Below, piece after piece: positions 10,519-21,583 of a DNA stretch of 64,000 nt (its first letter is position 1; each line of letters begins with the position of its first letter). The stretch covers positions 91,875-155,874 of the forward strand of contig WELB01000085.1 of the NCBI GenBank assembly GCA_009602725.1, read 5' to 3'. The notes under the pieces were generated by a model. The model worked only from the letters and a program-made list of their open reading frames with translations, was not told the DNA's origin and ran no database searches. Source of the DNA: Spirogloea muscicola (lineage: Eukaryota; Streptophyta; Zygnematophyceae; Spirogloeales; Spirogloeaceae). The translations under genes and the position numbers were made by a program.

Positions 10519-13500
10519 TCACCAGTTGCTTATCTGGCTGGTCACGCTCTTGTCCCGCCTGTGGTATTGCGTGTGCATGAGCTCCCTGGCTCTTGGCGAG
10601 AAAGGATGACCGAGCCAGCTCGCATAGAGCGACTGCACCACTCTATTCTCTGCGGGGTCCTTGACATCCACCTGTCACCAGATAAAGAATGTCGCAGCGT
10701 ATTACTGACAGATCATCTTAGCTTCTTGGAAGAAGGAAGACACAACACAAGATGGATCATGCTGTTTACATTTTAACGTCTAAACACGTCAATAGAAGTT
10801 GCTCCTTCAACATGCAAAGCACCTCTGCAGACAATGGAAAACACCCCAGCTGGCAATTACAACCTTCTCTCCAACATACACCAGACTGTGCTCAAGACAC
10901 AGTAAGGCAGACTTGCACTTCCAGGTGCAAGCTTTCTTTACAAAGTTCAAGGAAAGGGGCTTTGAGGCACCTCTTGCAAGTATGCTGTCTCCAGCTGCTG
11001 TAGGACATTCTTGGCGCTCTGCCCCTTCCTTGGCTTGATTTGCCCACCCCCATTCAGACAGCCTGCCCCACATCAAGAACAGCGTCCGTAAAGAACAGCG
11101 TCCGTCATTAAGTAACATCAGTTGGTAGTAATGACGCACTACGTCCTGTAAAAGTGAATTGCTGCCGTCCGAGCTTCTTTTCATATCTCTATGGGTAGTT
11201 CTGGCAGCTCCAACAATGCAAAACAAGCTGCTGCGACTTTGCTGCTGGAAGCTGGAAGCTGGAAGCTGGAAGGTGGTCAGTGTCACAGCAAAATGCACGC
11301 CTCGACAAGGATGCGAAGGCTGCACCTCCTGGGCAAGCCATGACCTCAACAAAGTCATACTCGCACCGCCCGCTCTTCAACTTCCTGACCAGGGTCTGGA
11401 TGTTCCTGAAGCCATTGGCAATGGCAAACCTCAAGACCGTCTTCCCATCCACCTGTTGCAGCAATGGAGGTGGTCATTCAGTGCTCACAGCACCTCTGCA
11501 GGTCTCCTAAATCACATGAAATCATATTCTCTCGATACAAAATTATTCAATCAGCCACGAGGTTATCACACAATGCTAACAAACTACTCACTCTCAGGTC
11601 CACCAGACTCAATTCTGAAGCATTAAGGCCCACTGGGTACAACTAGATTTTAATTCACCTCTAATGAGACTTCCTTGAAGTCCACATTGCGAATGGTGCG
11701 AAACTCCACAGGTTCAGCCACTCTGCGTCCAAAGAGAACCTTTGCGGCATACCGAAAAATGCTCTCAGCATACCCTCCGGACCCACCCTGAGCTCCATAC
11801 AGATGCCCGTCCTCGTCCACATTTGTCACCCTAACGGTAATGCCAACATCGAGAGCAACATTCGTGAGCGTTGGCCTCCTTGCCTGACACTATGGAACCT
11901 TAGGTGTTAGCGGAGCTTCAGACTGGCTTGCAAATATACGGACGTTCATCGTCTGCTGCAGACTTTTCGACAGTATCGTCTTCTGACACAAATTTGATCC
12001 TATAAGTCGGATGACTTTTGCGATGTCTGTGGTACTTGTCTTGTTAGAAGAAAGGCGGCCGGACAAACTTGAGGCAAGCACGTTCAGGAGCTATGAGCAG
12101 CTTTGTCTCTTACAATCTGTCCAGTGGTGACTCCTCCAGCTGCTTGAAATCCACACCCTGCTTCTGCAACATCCGCAGATTGCTTGTTAGATGCCACCTT
12201 GAACTGGTGTGGACGACTGGTGTGGAACGACTGCGACAGTAGCAGTGGCGGCAGCACATCATGTACTCAATGCAGGGCCGCTTTACATAACAGCTGCTAT
12301 AATTCTTTGACATAACCACTAACACCTCCGGTTTCTGACCAAGGAGGTGGGCCAAAAGGACCCACTTCTAAAAGCTCAAGCATTTTGCCAGAGGTCAGAA
12401 CGCAGTCAGTCTCGCTGCAGTTCCCGCTGGCATGGTCCACAGCGAACACGAAGTCGTCTCGTGAGGCTTCGAGCTTCTTGTCATAGCACGGCATCACCGT
12501 CACGTGGTATACTTGCTCTGGCCTGCAAAACATGGGCATGGATGGTGGGTCAGGAACTCCGCCCTCTGCAAGGAACTCCACCCATTGTTCTCACGACATC
12601 GAGATCGAAGCAACGCCTCTACGACACAGCTTACTGCCCCTTGAGTGAAGAGCTCTGGCCATTGGTAATCAGTGGCTCCTCCACTTTGTGGTGGAGTCAG
12701 CTAAGGCAGCAGTGGCTTTGCTGCGCACCTCAGTCCAAGCGTGTAACACATGTGCCGCTTGAGTATTGTGCCCATCGCCTGCTGTGGGCTCTTGGCAGAG
12801 CTGATGTAGGGCAATATATACGACCCATGCGTCTTCTCAGCATAGCAAATCCATCCTACACCCAAGAATAAAGACTTATAGCATGTTCTGAGAATGATGT
12901 AAGGTGCAGGTCTTGTGTCTCTTACTATATTCTACTATCTACAGCGAAGCAGGAGCAAGAGGTACTTTCCCCCATATCCACCATATCCCATAGCTGCGCA
13001 CCTGGGCAAGCAGATGCGAGCATGGGGAGCCGCCCACTTCGGCCTGACGTGCTCGGCTTGCAATCCTCCACTTCCTCTGGAGGATGACTGTCTCGATATC
13101 TAGCCACGAACTCCTCGCTCGCCTCAAGCAGAACAAGGTCGCGGCTGCAGCTCGTGTCGAAGACGGCACGCACCCCCAGGGACTTCAGGTACGTTGTCAA
13201 CTTCCTGAAAGCCTGCAAGGACGGTGGATAGAAAATACACATTACTGATATTGCTGTTTGCTGTTCAGGTGATGTATAAGCAAGGTGCATTTCAGAAATG
13301 ACGACATGCCATCCAAAGCCAGGAGTTCGTGAGCTGCTACAAGTGATGTATGACCAGTGCAGCTTTGACCATAGGCAAATGGCAACAGCTTGGGGCTAAT
13401 AGCTTCTTGTGCATCCTCTTCGTCACCCTACACTTAACCCTAAACCCTACTTTTAAACCTTAACTCCTGAATCCCAAACCCTAAACTCACAAATGACAGG

Positions 13501-14844
13501 ACATTGCCACGTCAGGCCAATGCAACTAGCACACCCTGACTTTTACATATCAGCATATGCTAAGAATATGCTGTAAGTGGGGATTGCCTTGAGGTTTGCC
13601 TGAAGCCCACATCAATATTGATTGAGGGGCACCTCACCTGCAAAGCAGTAACCCCGTAATACACCGCTAGTGAAGCACGCGTCTGAGGCGACAGGGAGAC
13701 GATCACGGCCTTGTCGCCAGCCTGAATCTTGGACACAAACTCGTCGGTACTCTGCTGCTCCAGCATGATCGTCTCTGCCGACGTGATGCAGCCACTGCGG
13801 TTAGGCACAAACCTAGTAAGTAAGTAATAAGAGAAACTGGCAAAACATGCAGCAGCCACAGCAAATAAATAGTATCCCCACCAGCAATACTTTAGTGGCT
13901 GCTGAAAAGTTGGTCGTAAACAGCAACTGGAAAGCACTGCAGAGCAGAGGTCCTTGGGACTAGCAATGTAAAGAAGAAAATAAGCAATGTATACAAGGAG
14001 TGCCAATTTCTGGGCCACACAACCTGGGAGTGCTTGAAGTGACTCAGACTGCATGCAAGGAAATCTGAAGGATGAAAGGCTATCTTGCTTTCTATTAATA
14101 AGCACAAACATGGTGCAAGAGTAAATATACATTGCAGGATGCTCAGCCTACCTGCATGCCAGACAGTCATGGAGTGTGACCTTTACGGCCTCTCCGTTCT
14201 CGACCGGCTTAGCCTGCAGAAAGCTTGACGGGCTCTTGGCCTGAATCTGCACCTCATCCTGCGACAAGCAACAGGAGGCTACCTTTCAGGCTGCAATTGG
14301 CATGCACCTCAAAGTTGCGCAATCTCAAGAGCTCTGTGGTACCACATATTTGCTGTATCTGCACAACTCAATCTCTATTTGAACCTTGCAGGCTCTACAG
14401 CTATATGTGCAATTCTGGGTCTGCGAGTCACTACTAAGCTGCCAGGGAGGCCAGCCGGACAGCATGGCACTGGTCACGAGCAGCCACAGTGTGACGGACA
14501 ACCAAATCACAACTTCTAGGGTCTAGGGTTTAGGGTTTACAGTTCAGAGGGGTTTAAATTTTGGGCAAAGGCTTTAGGGTTTGGGTTTGAATCAGCCCAT
14601 CGACGAGCTGCTCAACGTCTTGGCCTGTCAGCGCTGCACGAGTAGCGCGGAGGAGGTGCAGTGGGGTCAAGGTCGAGATGATTTGATCAGATCTATAGGT
14701 TTTGATTATACTGACGCTGAGGTCGAGCTTGGGCGCGCCGCCGGGCTGCGGGTGGCCCTTGAGGCTGACGACGCACGCCTGCGACGGCGCGATGAAGTCG
14801 TTGAGGTCGGCCACGCGCAGCGCGCCCGAAAACCTGTCGGCCAT
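10519..14844 (-). CDS. NAR1: NAR1/NARFL, cytosolic iron-sulfur cluster assembly factor (Fe-only hydrogenase-like)
   Basis: Eleven exons close in frame (1530 nt, 509 aa): 14844-14716, 14258-14152, 13794-13638, 13212-13002, 12855-12729, 12522-12366, 12163-12114, 11878-11659, 11452-11326, 11062-10971, 10671-10519. NAR1 is the CIA-machinery adaptor that carries two [4Fe-4S] clusters and hands clusters to the CIA targeting complex in the cytosol. The N-terminus ([18 protein letters not shown]) and the first cluster cysteines (SQAC, then CLACSGC) are present. The hydrogenase-like H-cluster cysteines follow in order: [42 protein letters not shown]. The region between, [18 protein letters not shown]...FKEVSLE, and the C-terminal LMHTQYH and terminal Trp are also family features. 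The length is slightly above the usual 470-480 owing to a linker in exon 4. The acceptor before exon 8 reads aag rather than the common cag. True hydrogenase (HydA) is excluded by the C-terminal Trp and the NAR1-specific N-terminus. Confidence 0.95.
11247..11273. repeat. Short 7-bp tandem repeat
   Basis: Four units of ctggaag lie within the intron between NAR1 exons 9 and 10. A simple-sequence repeat with no assigned role. Confidence 0.7.
13428..13492. repeat. Telomere-like motifs in a NAR1 intron
   Basis: Contains taaccctaaaccctac followed by degenerate variants (aaaccttaactcctgaatcc, caaaccctaaactc). Lies between NAR1 exons 3 and 4. Confidence 0.75.
14513..14590. repeat. Telomere-like motifs (TTTAGGG strand) in NAR1 intron 1
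   Basis: Contains tagggtctagggtttagggt and, further on, aggctttagggtttgggttt. The orientation is opposite to the block at 13428-13492. Confidence 0.75.
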
Positions 14845-14927
14845 CCCGTCGTCTATTCCGTGGCCGCCGTGGGCTTCCCGCGGCGCCCGTGTCTGTCCCT
14901 GGCTGCCTGCCCTTCATCCGCCGCAGA

Positions 14928-14969
<42 letters not shown>

Positions 14970-16015
14970 TCTTCGAAGAGCGCTGCCTCGTCCGCCTGAA
15001 TTGAGAGCCTCGGAGGCGGTATGCGCGGGTCGCTTGCGGCGCTTACGGCGGCGGCGGCGGCGGCAGCAGCGGCGGCGATCCTGGGAGAGATGCTGGGCTG
15101 GGACTCTGCTTTTACTGAAATCGTGCTTCTAGTAGTTGTTTATTCTTTTGGGGCTGGCTTTTTCCAGCCCAATCCTCAATGGGCGAGCCCTTCTTCCTTC
15201 TTGAACAGCGCTGAAGGAGAGAGAAGGCGCGCGGTGCGCATGAAATTAAAGCGAGGCCAATTCAAGCCATTACATTGTTCAGGCAGAAAATGCAGAAAGT
15301 GCAAAGAATGCAGCGCAAAGAATGTGGCTACATGAAAAGACGACCTATACTAGGAGGGCCGGAGGTGCCACAGAGCGGGGGGAGCCGTGCTGACGGGGGC
15401 CATGTCGACTCGACCTATACCGCTTGTGGGGCTGCAAGAGGAGGTTGAGGAAGCAGCAATGGCAGGGGGGATGGCGGGAGGGGGAGGGAGGGCCGGTGGT
15501 GCCGCGGCCGCCAAGAGTTGGATGGCCGAAGGGACAGAACCTCGCTCGTACTCAGGCCGTCGCTGCCCGTGAAGACAGGAGGCGCTTGGTAGGGGAGGAC
15601 GAGCTCGGCTCCCGCCGGGGTAGAGGAGGCCGGGGCGCCCGAGGCCGCCGCCGCGGGGCTTGAAGCGTCGGGAGGAGCAGCTGTCGCTGGCGCAGGCACG
15701 GGGAACTGCTGCCCAGCCGAGGGTGACCGGGGGAACTCGGCAGCGGCGAGGCAACCAGAGGGGCGGGGGCAGGGTCTGGCGCGGCCTTGAGCGTGGCGCC
15801 CGAAGAAGCCCCGGGGCCTGGCGCGGCCATGAGCTCGTCGGCGCCAGCTCGCCAGCCGGCGGCAGCGGGGGGCGAAAGGACCGCCGCCGCCGCCGCGGCG
15901 GCGGCGGCGGCGGCGCGGGGGGCAAGCGCGGGCGCGCCAACGGTCGGGTTGGGGGTGAGACAAGAATCAAAGGGGAAAGGGAAGGAAGAAGACTCCTCCC
16001 GGCGCTTCCATGGAG
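14845..16015. other. GC-rich low-complexity block upstream of NAR1 with a LINE 3' fragment
   Basis: 14925-14975 is an uninterrupted run of GCC triplets, probably in the NAR1 5' region. 15135-15300 is a LINE 3'-end fragment: the hairpin ggggctggctttttccagcccc-like segment, the atgggcgagc motif, and the gaaggcgcgcggtgcgcatg motif shared with 16480, 32300, 38950 and 40260. 15350-16015 is Gly/Ala/Pro/Arg-biased sequence open on both strands. It contains a (GCG)n run at 15888-15916. I see no recognisable domain or splice-bounded gene here, although an unrecognised minus-strand exon cannot be excluded. Confidence 0.5.
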
Positions 16016-16345
16016 AGCCGGTAGACTTCCCTGCAGCCGGGTCGCTGGCGCAAGTGTATCGAATTCGCCTGGCCGTCTCGCTGCAGAGGTCCATGGCCCG
16101 GGCGCTGCACCTTCGTGCCGGCGGAGCCCTCGCTGCTGCCTCTGGCTCTGGCCAGGGGACCCACTTCCAGGAGCCCAGCATCTCTGATCTGCGGCTGCTT
16201 AGCAGGGGTTACTGAGTGTCTCGTAGCTACTTTGTTTCTGTTTCTTAGCGCTTCCCCTTGCCCCCTTCTCGTACTCTGTTCATTCTTTTTCGGGCCTGGT
16301 CGTTCCAGCCCCTATTCTCAATGGGCGAGCACTTTCTTCCAGTGA
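16016..16345 (+). mobile_element. LINE 3' end with intact C-terminal coding tail
   Basis: The plus-strand reading from about 16050 to 16215 gives YRIRLAVSLQRSMARALHL, then a Gly/Ala segment, then SISDLRLLSRGY and a stop. This is the terminal peptide of a non-LTR retrotransposon ORF2, recognised because the longer copy at 44120-44645 carries the upstream FVPLAVDVHGALGSQWLDLL type motif. The 3' region to about 16345 contains the recurrent ttcattctttttcgggcct hairpin and atgggcgagc motif. The 200 bp around 16022-16222 are nearly identical to the inverted copy at 39299-39503. Confidence 0.75.
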
Positions 16346-17540
16346 GGGTGATGGCTGTGCTGGCCAGCTCAGGGAAAAGGATCGAACGAAGCGCGAAGGG
16401 GCCAGAAAAAGCGTCAAAAGAGAAGCTATAGCACACAGCGACTCAAGTGGCAACTGGGTGCTCAGTGTTCCCTGGAAGACACAGAGAGGAGGCGCGCGGT
16501 GCGCATGGAATTGGAAGGGAGGCCAATTCTAGCCTTACAAATGTCTTGTTAACTGGGTAATGAGCTGGCTAAGGGGGACACTAATATTCCCGAGCAAGCG
16601 TGCTCACCCGCGGGTTTTGAACTTCGTGTGGTTCCGTCATGTCTAGTTGTCTCGATGCCTAGCTAGTGTGTTTCCCTTCTTTTGGATTTTGTCCATTCTT
16701 TTTTGGCTGGCTTCTGCCAGCCCCTTTCTTCTATGGGCGAGCTCATCTTCTCCTGAGCAGCTGAAGGTCAGAGAAAACCAGTCTCCGGGTAGCGGGGCTC
16801 GTGTCTATAGCCAGAGGCTGCCGCCAAAGAAGAAGAAGTGGCACTCCCAATGGGGGCAAGGGCTGTGAAAAGCCAGCCCGAAAAGAGTTGACAAAGGTTC
16901 GAAGGGGTCAAAATGCTTAGCATCTACGAAGGGGCCTGAAGAAGCTAAGTCAGAACGTGGGGAGGATGGACCACTCAGTACTTACGAGTGAGGAGCCTCA
17001 AACTCGACAGACTAGCTGCCGAGAAAACTATTTCCCTGACGAAAGCCGGAGGCCGCAGCGAGAGCACGGCCAGCACGCAGATGCAAGGCTTGGGCCATGG
17101 ACCGCTGGAGGGAGACCGACAATCTCATACGATAGTCTGCTCATATGTAGCTGCTAAGCGCCAAAGCGCGACCAGCACGCCGTGCAACGCGAGAGAGATG
17201 GAAGAATGGCCTTAGTGAGGATGCGGCTGCTGATATAGAAGAATGCGGCTGCTAATATTCAGAGAGCGGCTGTAAAGCCAGCCAGGTGCATGCCGAACAA
17301 TTTTGTGCATGTGAAAAAAGCGAGGGCCAAATGGCCAAGTACAAAGGCAAGCACATCTACAGACCTACATAACCTTCAGCAAATTGACCCGCTCAGTAAT
17401 CAAGGGTCGAAACATGAAGGTCACTAATCGATGCCTGAAAACAAGGTGTCAGATATGAAGCCCTTCTGCCACCAACTAGAGCTCGCCCAGCTTTCTGGTG
17501 CAAAGCATTAGCCTGAGCACGCTGGGCGTGCATGCAGAAG
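16346..17540. mobile_element. Nested LINE 3' fragments in both orientations
   Basis: Pieces include: a minus-oriented fragment at 16350-16480; a 3'-region piece at 16480-16540 (ggaggcgcgcggtgcgcatg); a plus hairpin piece at 16680-16760; and a minus copy of the coding tail near 16870-17150 (its tail reads back from ctcagtacttacgagtgagg to gggccatggaccgctggagg). 17420-17530 shares a ~100-bp block with 40600-40710 (from aatcgatgcctgaa to ctttctggtgcaa). No intact ORF survives. Confidence 0.6.
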
Positions 17541-17709
17541 GTGTTCATAATGATACAGGCGGAGGCTATCTAGAGTAAGACGTTTCGGGCAAATACTGCA
17601 AGAGATAGTACAGCCGGCCGGCAGGTAAAGGGCTGGGGAGGGCCAGACCACGAAGAGTGGACAGGGTGCCAAAAGCCGAAAGGCGCCAAAGCTCACTCTC
17701 CACTAAATT

Positions 17710-18140
17710 CACAGAGCTATGCAAGTGTGGTCAACCACTGACCGCTCCAATCCGAAGCTCTCTGCTTCGAAGGCTGGGCATACAGCAACACAGGTTGCTC
17801 GTGGCAAAGAGGCTAAGTATGCGGCAGAAAACCCGGGAACGAGTTCGTCCATTGGCCGTCGAACTGAAAGTTGTGCAGGGGCCATTCGGTTCTCAGTGGC
17901 TAGATCTGTTGCGCGACGCGCTGTGTCCGCAGTCGGGGCGAGCAGGCCGACTTCGACGCCGCTGGCTTACTAGCGCAGGTGTTCCGCATGCGCCTGTCCA
18001 TATTCCTTCAGCTGTCCATGGCCCACGCCTTGCATCCGCATGCTGGCCGTGCTCTAGCTGCAGCCTCTGGCTTTCGTCAAGGGCATTGCTTTCCGATAGC
18101 TATTCTTTCTGACTTGCGACTCCTAACTCGAGGTTTCTAA
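17710..18140 (+). mobile_element. LINE C-terminal fragment, frame-shifted
   Basis: In one frame 17722-17840 reads TTDRSNPKLSASKAGHTA followed by Lys/Ala-rich sequence. After a +/-1 shift it continues RVRPLAVELKVVQGPFGSQ and WLDLL. After a further shift the SLQ/ALHP and LLTRGF tail follows to about 18138. The same order of blocks is found, unbroken, at 44225-44645. This copy is therefore longer than most but inactivated by at least two frameshifts. Confidence 0.7.
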
Positions 18141-18409
18141 GTGATAATCCTACAGGGAAAGTCTTAGAAAAGCGCCGTTTGGCCTCTTCGGACCTTGTCA
18201 ACTGTTTTCGGGCTGGCTGTTCATTGTCCTCACCCCCTTTGGGCGAGCCACTTATTTTCAGCCCCTACCCGTTGTAGGCGAACAATTCTTCTCTCTTGCA
18301 GCGCATCCTTCTTCTGGGCTTGCCATTCACAGCCATCGCCCTCTACAGGAAGTGTCTGCCCTTTGGACCTTGTTCATTCTTCTTGGCGATGGAGGTGTCC
18401 GGCATCATG

Positions 18410-19080
18410 TCAATCTCCTCAAGGCGCGGCAAGCCATACGTGCCCATACGTGCGACGTCTGGACGTGGTCGCCACCCCCCGGGGCGGTGGGCCTCGTCTG
18501 CTCCTGGACGTGGTACTGATCGACGCATAATACAAGGCTGGCGCACCAACGTCAACAGTGTCTGGCTGGGCCACGTCCAGCGCGGAGCGCAAGAAGGAGC
18601 GGCACTACTAGGACCATTCCCGAGGGGACCATCTTTATCCGTGTGCCATGGATATCTATGGAGGCTACGGCGTAAAATGGTCCTCCTTGATCCTGCATCT
18701 GGCCCGGCTGGTTGATGCGCGTCGTCGAAGTCGGGGGGGGGAGCTTGGACCACTCCAGCATTCCGCAGGCCTTAGTGCATATTATAGAATGCGGCTCTCA
18801 CTTAGTTTGCAGCGCTCGCAAGCAATGGCTCTTCATCAACGTGCAGGGCGCGCTCTAAGTCAGGCCTCCGGCTTTCGTAGCAGCGCTCCAGCTCCCCAAG
18901 TTAGCTTGTCGGATTTGTTTGTGCTCTCCCGTGGGTACTCAAGTCACCTTGGGCACCTTAGCTTAGGTCTCCGTATTTTGTAGCCCTGTTTAGTTTGCCC
19001 TAGACTCTGCCTGAACAATAATGTATCGGCTTGAATTGGCCTCCATTTCATTTCATGCGCCCCGCGCGCCTTCTTTCTTT
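18410..19080 (+). mobile_element. LINE C-terminal fragment with divergent 3' region
   Basis: 18463-18530 reads RRLDVVATPRGGGPRLLLDV, equivalent to RRVDLVASTRGGGP of the 44 kb copy. A stop and a broken middle follow, then at 18778-18936 YRMRLSLSLQRSQAMALHQR, GRALSQASGF and SLSDLFVLSRGY. The 3' region to about 19080 (ctccagctccccaagttagc, then caagtcaccttgggcacctt, then cctgaacaataatgtatcgg) recurs inverted at 32300-32500 and 40260-40456. This is a second 3'-end subfamily, distinct from that at 16016-16345. Confidence 0.7.
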
Positions 19081-19650
19081 TTGGCCTGGCCTCTACAACC
19101 ATTGCCGTCAGTTGGAAGAGCTCTTCTCTGTTTTTCTTCTTACTTTCTTGCAGCACGTCCGACCTACTATCCTGCTTTCTGCGTCATCCGGCCCTTTCAG
19201 ACCTTGTCCATTCCATCGGGCTGGGCTCTCACAGCCACCGCTGTCAACCAACTTGTTGCCGTAGTAATTAGTATCTTGCTTTTTACGCCATCCGGCCCCT
19301 CCCGACTTTGTACATTCTTTGGGCTGGCCTCTCACAGCCACCAGTCAAGTTGGAAAGCGCTGTTACTAATTTGGAAGAGCTGTTTTCATTCTTCCGACCA
19401 GCCAGCGAGCGTGCTAGTTTTGACTAGTCAATCCTTAGGGCTGGCTTTTTACAGCCCTTGCCCCCATTGGGAGAGCCACTTCCTTTCGTTTTGACTAGTC
19501 GTTCGCACTTGCAACAACGATGCTCGTGTTTGCGTCGCCGTATGCTGCCAATTGTGCTGCAAAGACCCCTTGCAAATTTCAAAAGAAGCCCAACTTCGTA
19601 CAATACGAAGTGCAATTGAGTACAAAGTAGTGGCAAAGCGCTATCACCAC
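19081..19650 (+). mobile_element. Array of LINE 3'-region hairpin units
   Basis: Repeats the module cggcccctttcagaccttgt, then ccattc, then a gggctggc...cacagccacc hairpin at about 19190-19240, 19290-19340 and 19435-19480. No coding tail is seen. It ends where the OEP24 upstream region begins. Confidence 0.6.
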
Positions 19651-19699
19651 GGCGCCGGCTCCCGACGTTTCGGGGACACGAGCCGTCCCCCCGGCCATC

Positions 19700-19920
19700 G
19701 CGGGCCCACGTGGCACCCCATTAGGGCCCCGCACGCCCGACACTTGGCCCGCCGACTTAGCGACACGTGCAGCTGACGCGGCACCAGGAGTAAGACCAAT
19801 GCATGCGCGCCGCGTGGTTGCTGTCTATTAGCTCACAAGATCGCCGGCCAATCGCCGCGGCTGAGGCCTTCAATGAGCTACACGTGGCAGCTGGCGGGAG
19901 CGCCCCTCCACGTGGCGGAT
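19700..19920 (+). promoter_or_regulatory. Cluster of four CACGTG (G-box) elements upstream of OEP24
   Basis: Perfect CACGTG palindromes lie at 19707-19712, 19764-19769, 19881-19886 and 19909-19914, three of them as CACGTGGC. G-boxes bind bZIP and bHLH factors in green plants (light, stress and ABA responses). They lie 270-480 bp upstream of the OEP24 start codon. Four in about 210 bp is well above chance expectation. The regulatory role is inferred. Confidence 0.6.
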
Positions 19921-20145
19921 TGGAGATCGCGGCGGCGCGGATGCCCCCCCAGCCACGGTGGCGGAGAACGGGACCCGGCCCGAAACGATTGAATGAGCCG
20001 CCGGAGCGGGGGCCATGGTAACGGCCTCGGTCAGAGAATTATACATTCCATCGACTCACGGATCTGTCTTGTAATACCCCACCCCCTCCTCCTTCCCCGG
20101 CGCCACAATCCCCATCCCATCTCAAACCGCTCCACGCCAGCCCGC

Positions 20146-20183
<38 letters not shown>

Positions 20184-20184
<1 letters not shown>

Positions 20185-21583
20185 TGGCCGCCAAGTCGTT
20201 CCGCACCGGCAATGACTACGACTCGCAGGCGTTCCCGTCAGAGGGCCAGACGGACCGGTACCTGGGCCCCGGCCGGGCGTCCGTCAAGGCGGCCTTCAAC
20301 TCGTACACCCAGGAGGCCATCGCCACCGCCGCCTGGCGCGTCGAGGACCTCAAGCTCAAGGCCCGCGTGACCGACGCCACCTTCACCAAGGATGTCGGCC
20401 TCAGCGGCGTCGTCCTGGGCGTCGAGAAGCCCGGCCACTTCCTTGTCGACTATGAGATGGAGCACAAGGTGGGAGCTTCTGCGCCTACCCTCCTTGCCTT
20501 CTCGTCGCCTAGGCGGCCGTCCTCGGGGCCCTCCTCTCCCGCCACCATCTTTAAGGGCACGGCATTGCCCCAGCACATGTCTTTGACAGAGTGGAAAATT
20601 ATCCCAAGCTTGAGCTTTCACAAGAACCTTGCTACCAGCCGACAGTGGAGGCAGTTAGTGAGGCTCTCTCAGCGGTCATTGAAGCAGATTACATCAGATT
20701 AGGAAGGGAAAGGGAAAGGGAAAGGGAAAGGGAAAGGGAAAGGGAAAGGGAGAGGGAAAGGGAAAGGGAAAGGGAAAGGGAAAGGCAAAGGCAAAGGCAC
20801 TGGCACACGTTGCTGCTGCATGTCACTCCCACCAACGGAATGCGGGGCATGTACTTGGAGAGAAGTCCCCAGTTTTGCCAAGCTTCTCCAGTATCCGATT
20901 ATATGTTCCACGGTGGTGCAATGTGTGGGCTGCCGTTACACGGGCTGCCGTTAACTGAATACCTTTGCTATCTTTGGGTGTGGCTGTCTGTCATCACCAG
21001 GCGCCCCGCTTCCAGTTCCAGAACTATGCCACTGTGGCCAACAAGCCCGTGCGCGTCACGTACAACCACTACCACAAGTCGGGTGAGACTTCCCTGGAAG
21101 GCGAGGCGCTGCTTGACACCAAGAACAAGCTCACACTGAGGCACCACTTCCACAACAACAAGCCGTGGGTCAGGTACTCGTACACGCATGACGGCCGGAC
21201 GACGGTGGAGCCCAGCTACGACTTTGCCACCGAGAACTGGGGCGTCGGTGTGAAGCAGCGGCTGGACAACACCGACTCCCTCAAGCTGCACTACAGCCAC
21301 CACGATCGCCGCGGCGAGATTGAGTGGCTCAAGGAGCCTGTCGACACTGGGTCCTTCCGCGTAAGCCCCGCTTGACTTGTCTTGGGCTGACGAATTTGGC
21401 TCTCTGAGCTCATGCACAGGATTATTGTGCTAGATTGAGTTACTTCGATGGCTTGACATCTACCTCCATTCAACTGATTTCATGCGCATACCTCATTTGC
21501 AGGTGTATGGCTCAGCCATCCTTGAGGGAGATAAGAGGCAGCCCACATTCGTTGTGGAGAAGACATGGCACTTCAGTGTCTGA
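20184..21583 (+). CDS. OEP24: Chloroplast outer-envelope pore protein OEP24-like
   Basis: Three exons close in frame (20184-20468, 21001-21360, 21503-21583; both introns phase 0) for 241 aa. OEP24 is a beta-barrel solute channel of the chloroplast outer envelope that passes triose phosphates, sugars, ATP, phosphate and charged amino acids. Family blocks seen are ARVTDATFTKDVGLSG, VEKPGHFLVDYE, RFQFQNYATVANKPVRVTYN, LEGEALLDTKNKLTLRH, VRYSYTHDGRTTVEPSYDF, EWLKEPVDTGSFRVYGSAIL and the terminal VEKTWHFSV. Alternating hydrophobic/polar residues fit beta strands. There is no cleavable transit peptide, as usual for outer-envelope barrels. Arabidopsis OEP24 is about 213 aa; the extra length is an N-terminal ~28-residue extension. 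The 5' UTR ends in a run of about eleven CCG triplets immediately before the ATG. Confidence 0.9.
20703..20796. repeat. (GGGAAA)n microsatellite in OEP24 intron 1
   Basis: About fourteen hexamer units of gggaaa, degenerating to gcaaag at the 3' end. Strongly purine on the coding strand; a likely site of length polymorphism. Confidence 0.9.

Noticed and set aside
10519-14844. True [FeFe]-hydrogenase HydA, as found in some green algae
   Set aside because: The N-terminus ([14 protein letters not shown]), the CLACSGC cluster site, the GCLNGGGQ context and the C-terminal LMHTQYH...W are NAR1 features. No chloroplast-type transit peptide is seen.
15350-16187. Pro/Arg/Ala-rich long open frames on both strands
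   Set aside because: Low-complexity GC-rich DNA is open in several frames at once. No domain, no convincing splice sites, and it merges into a LINE copy at its right end.
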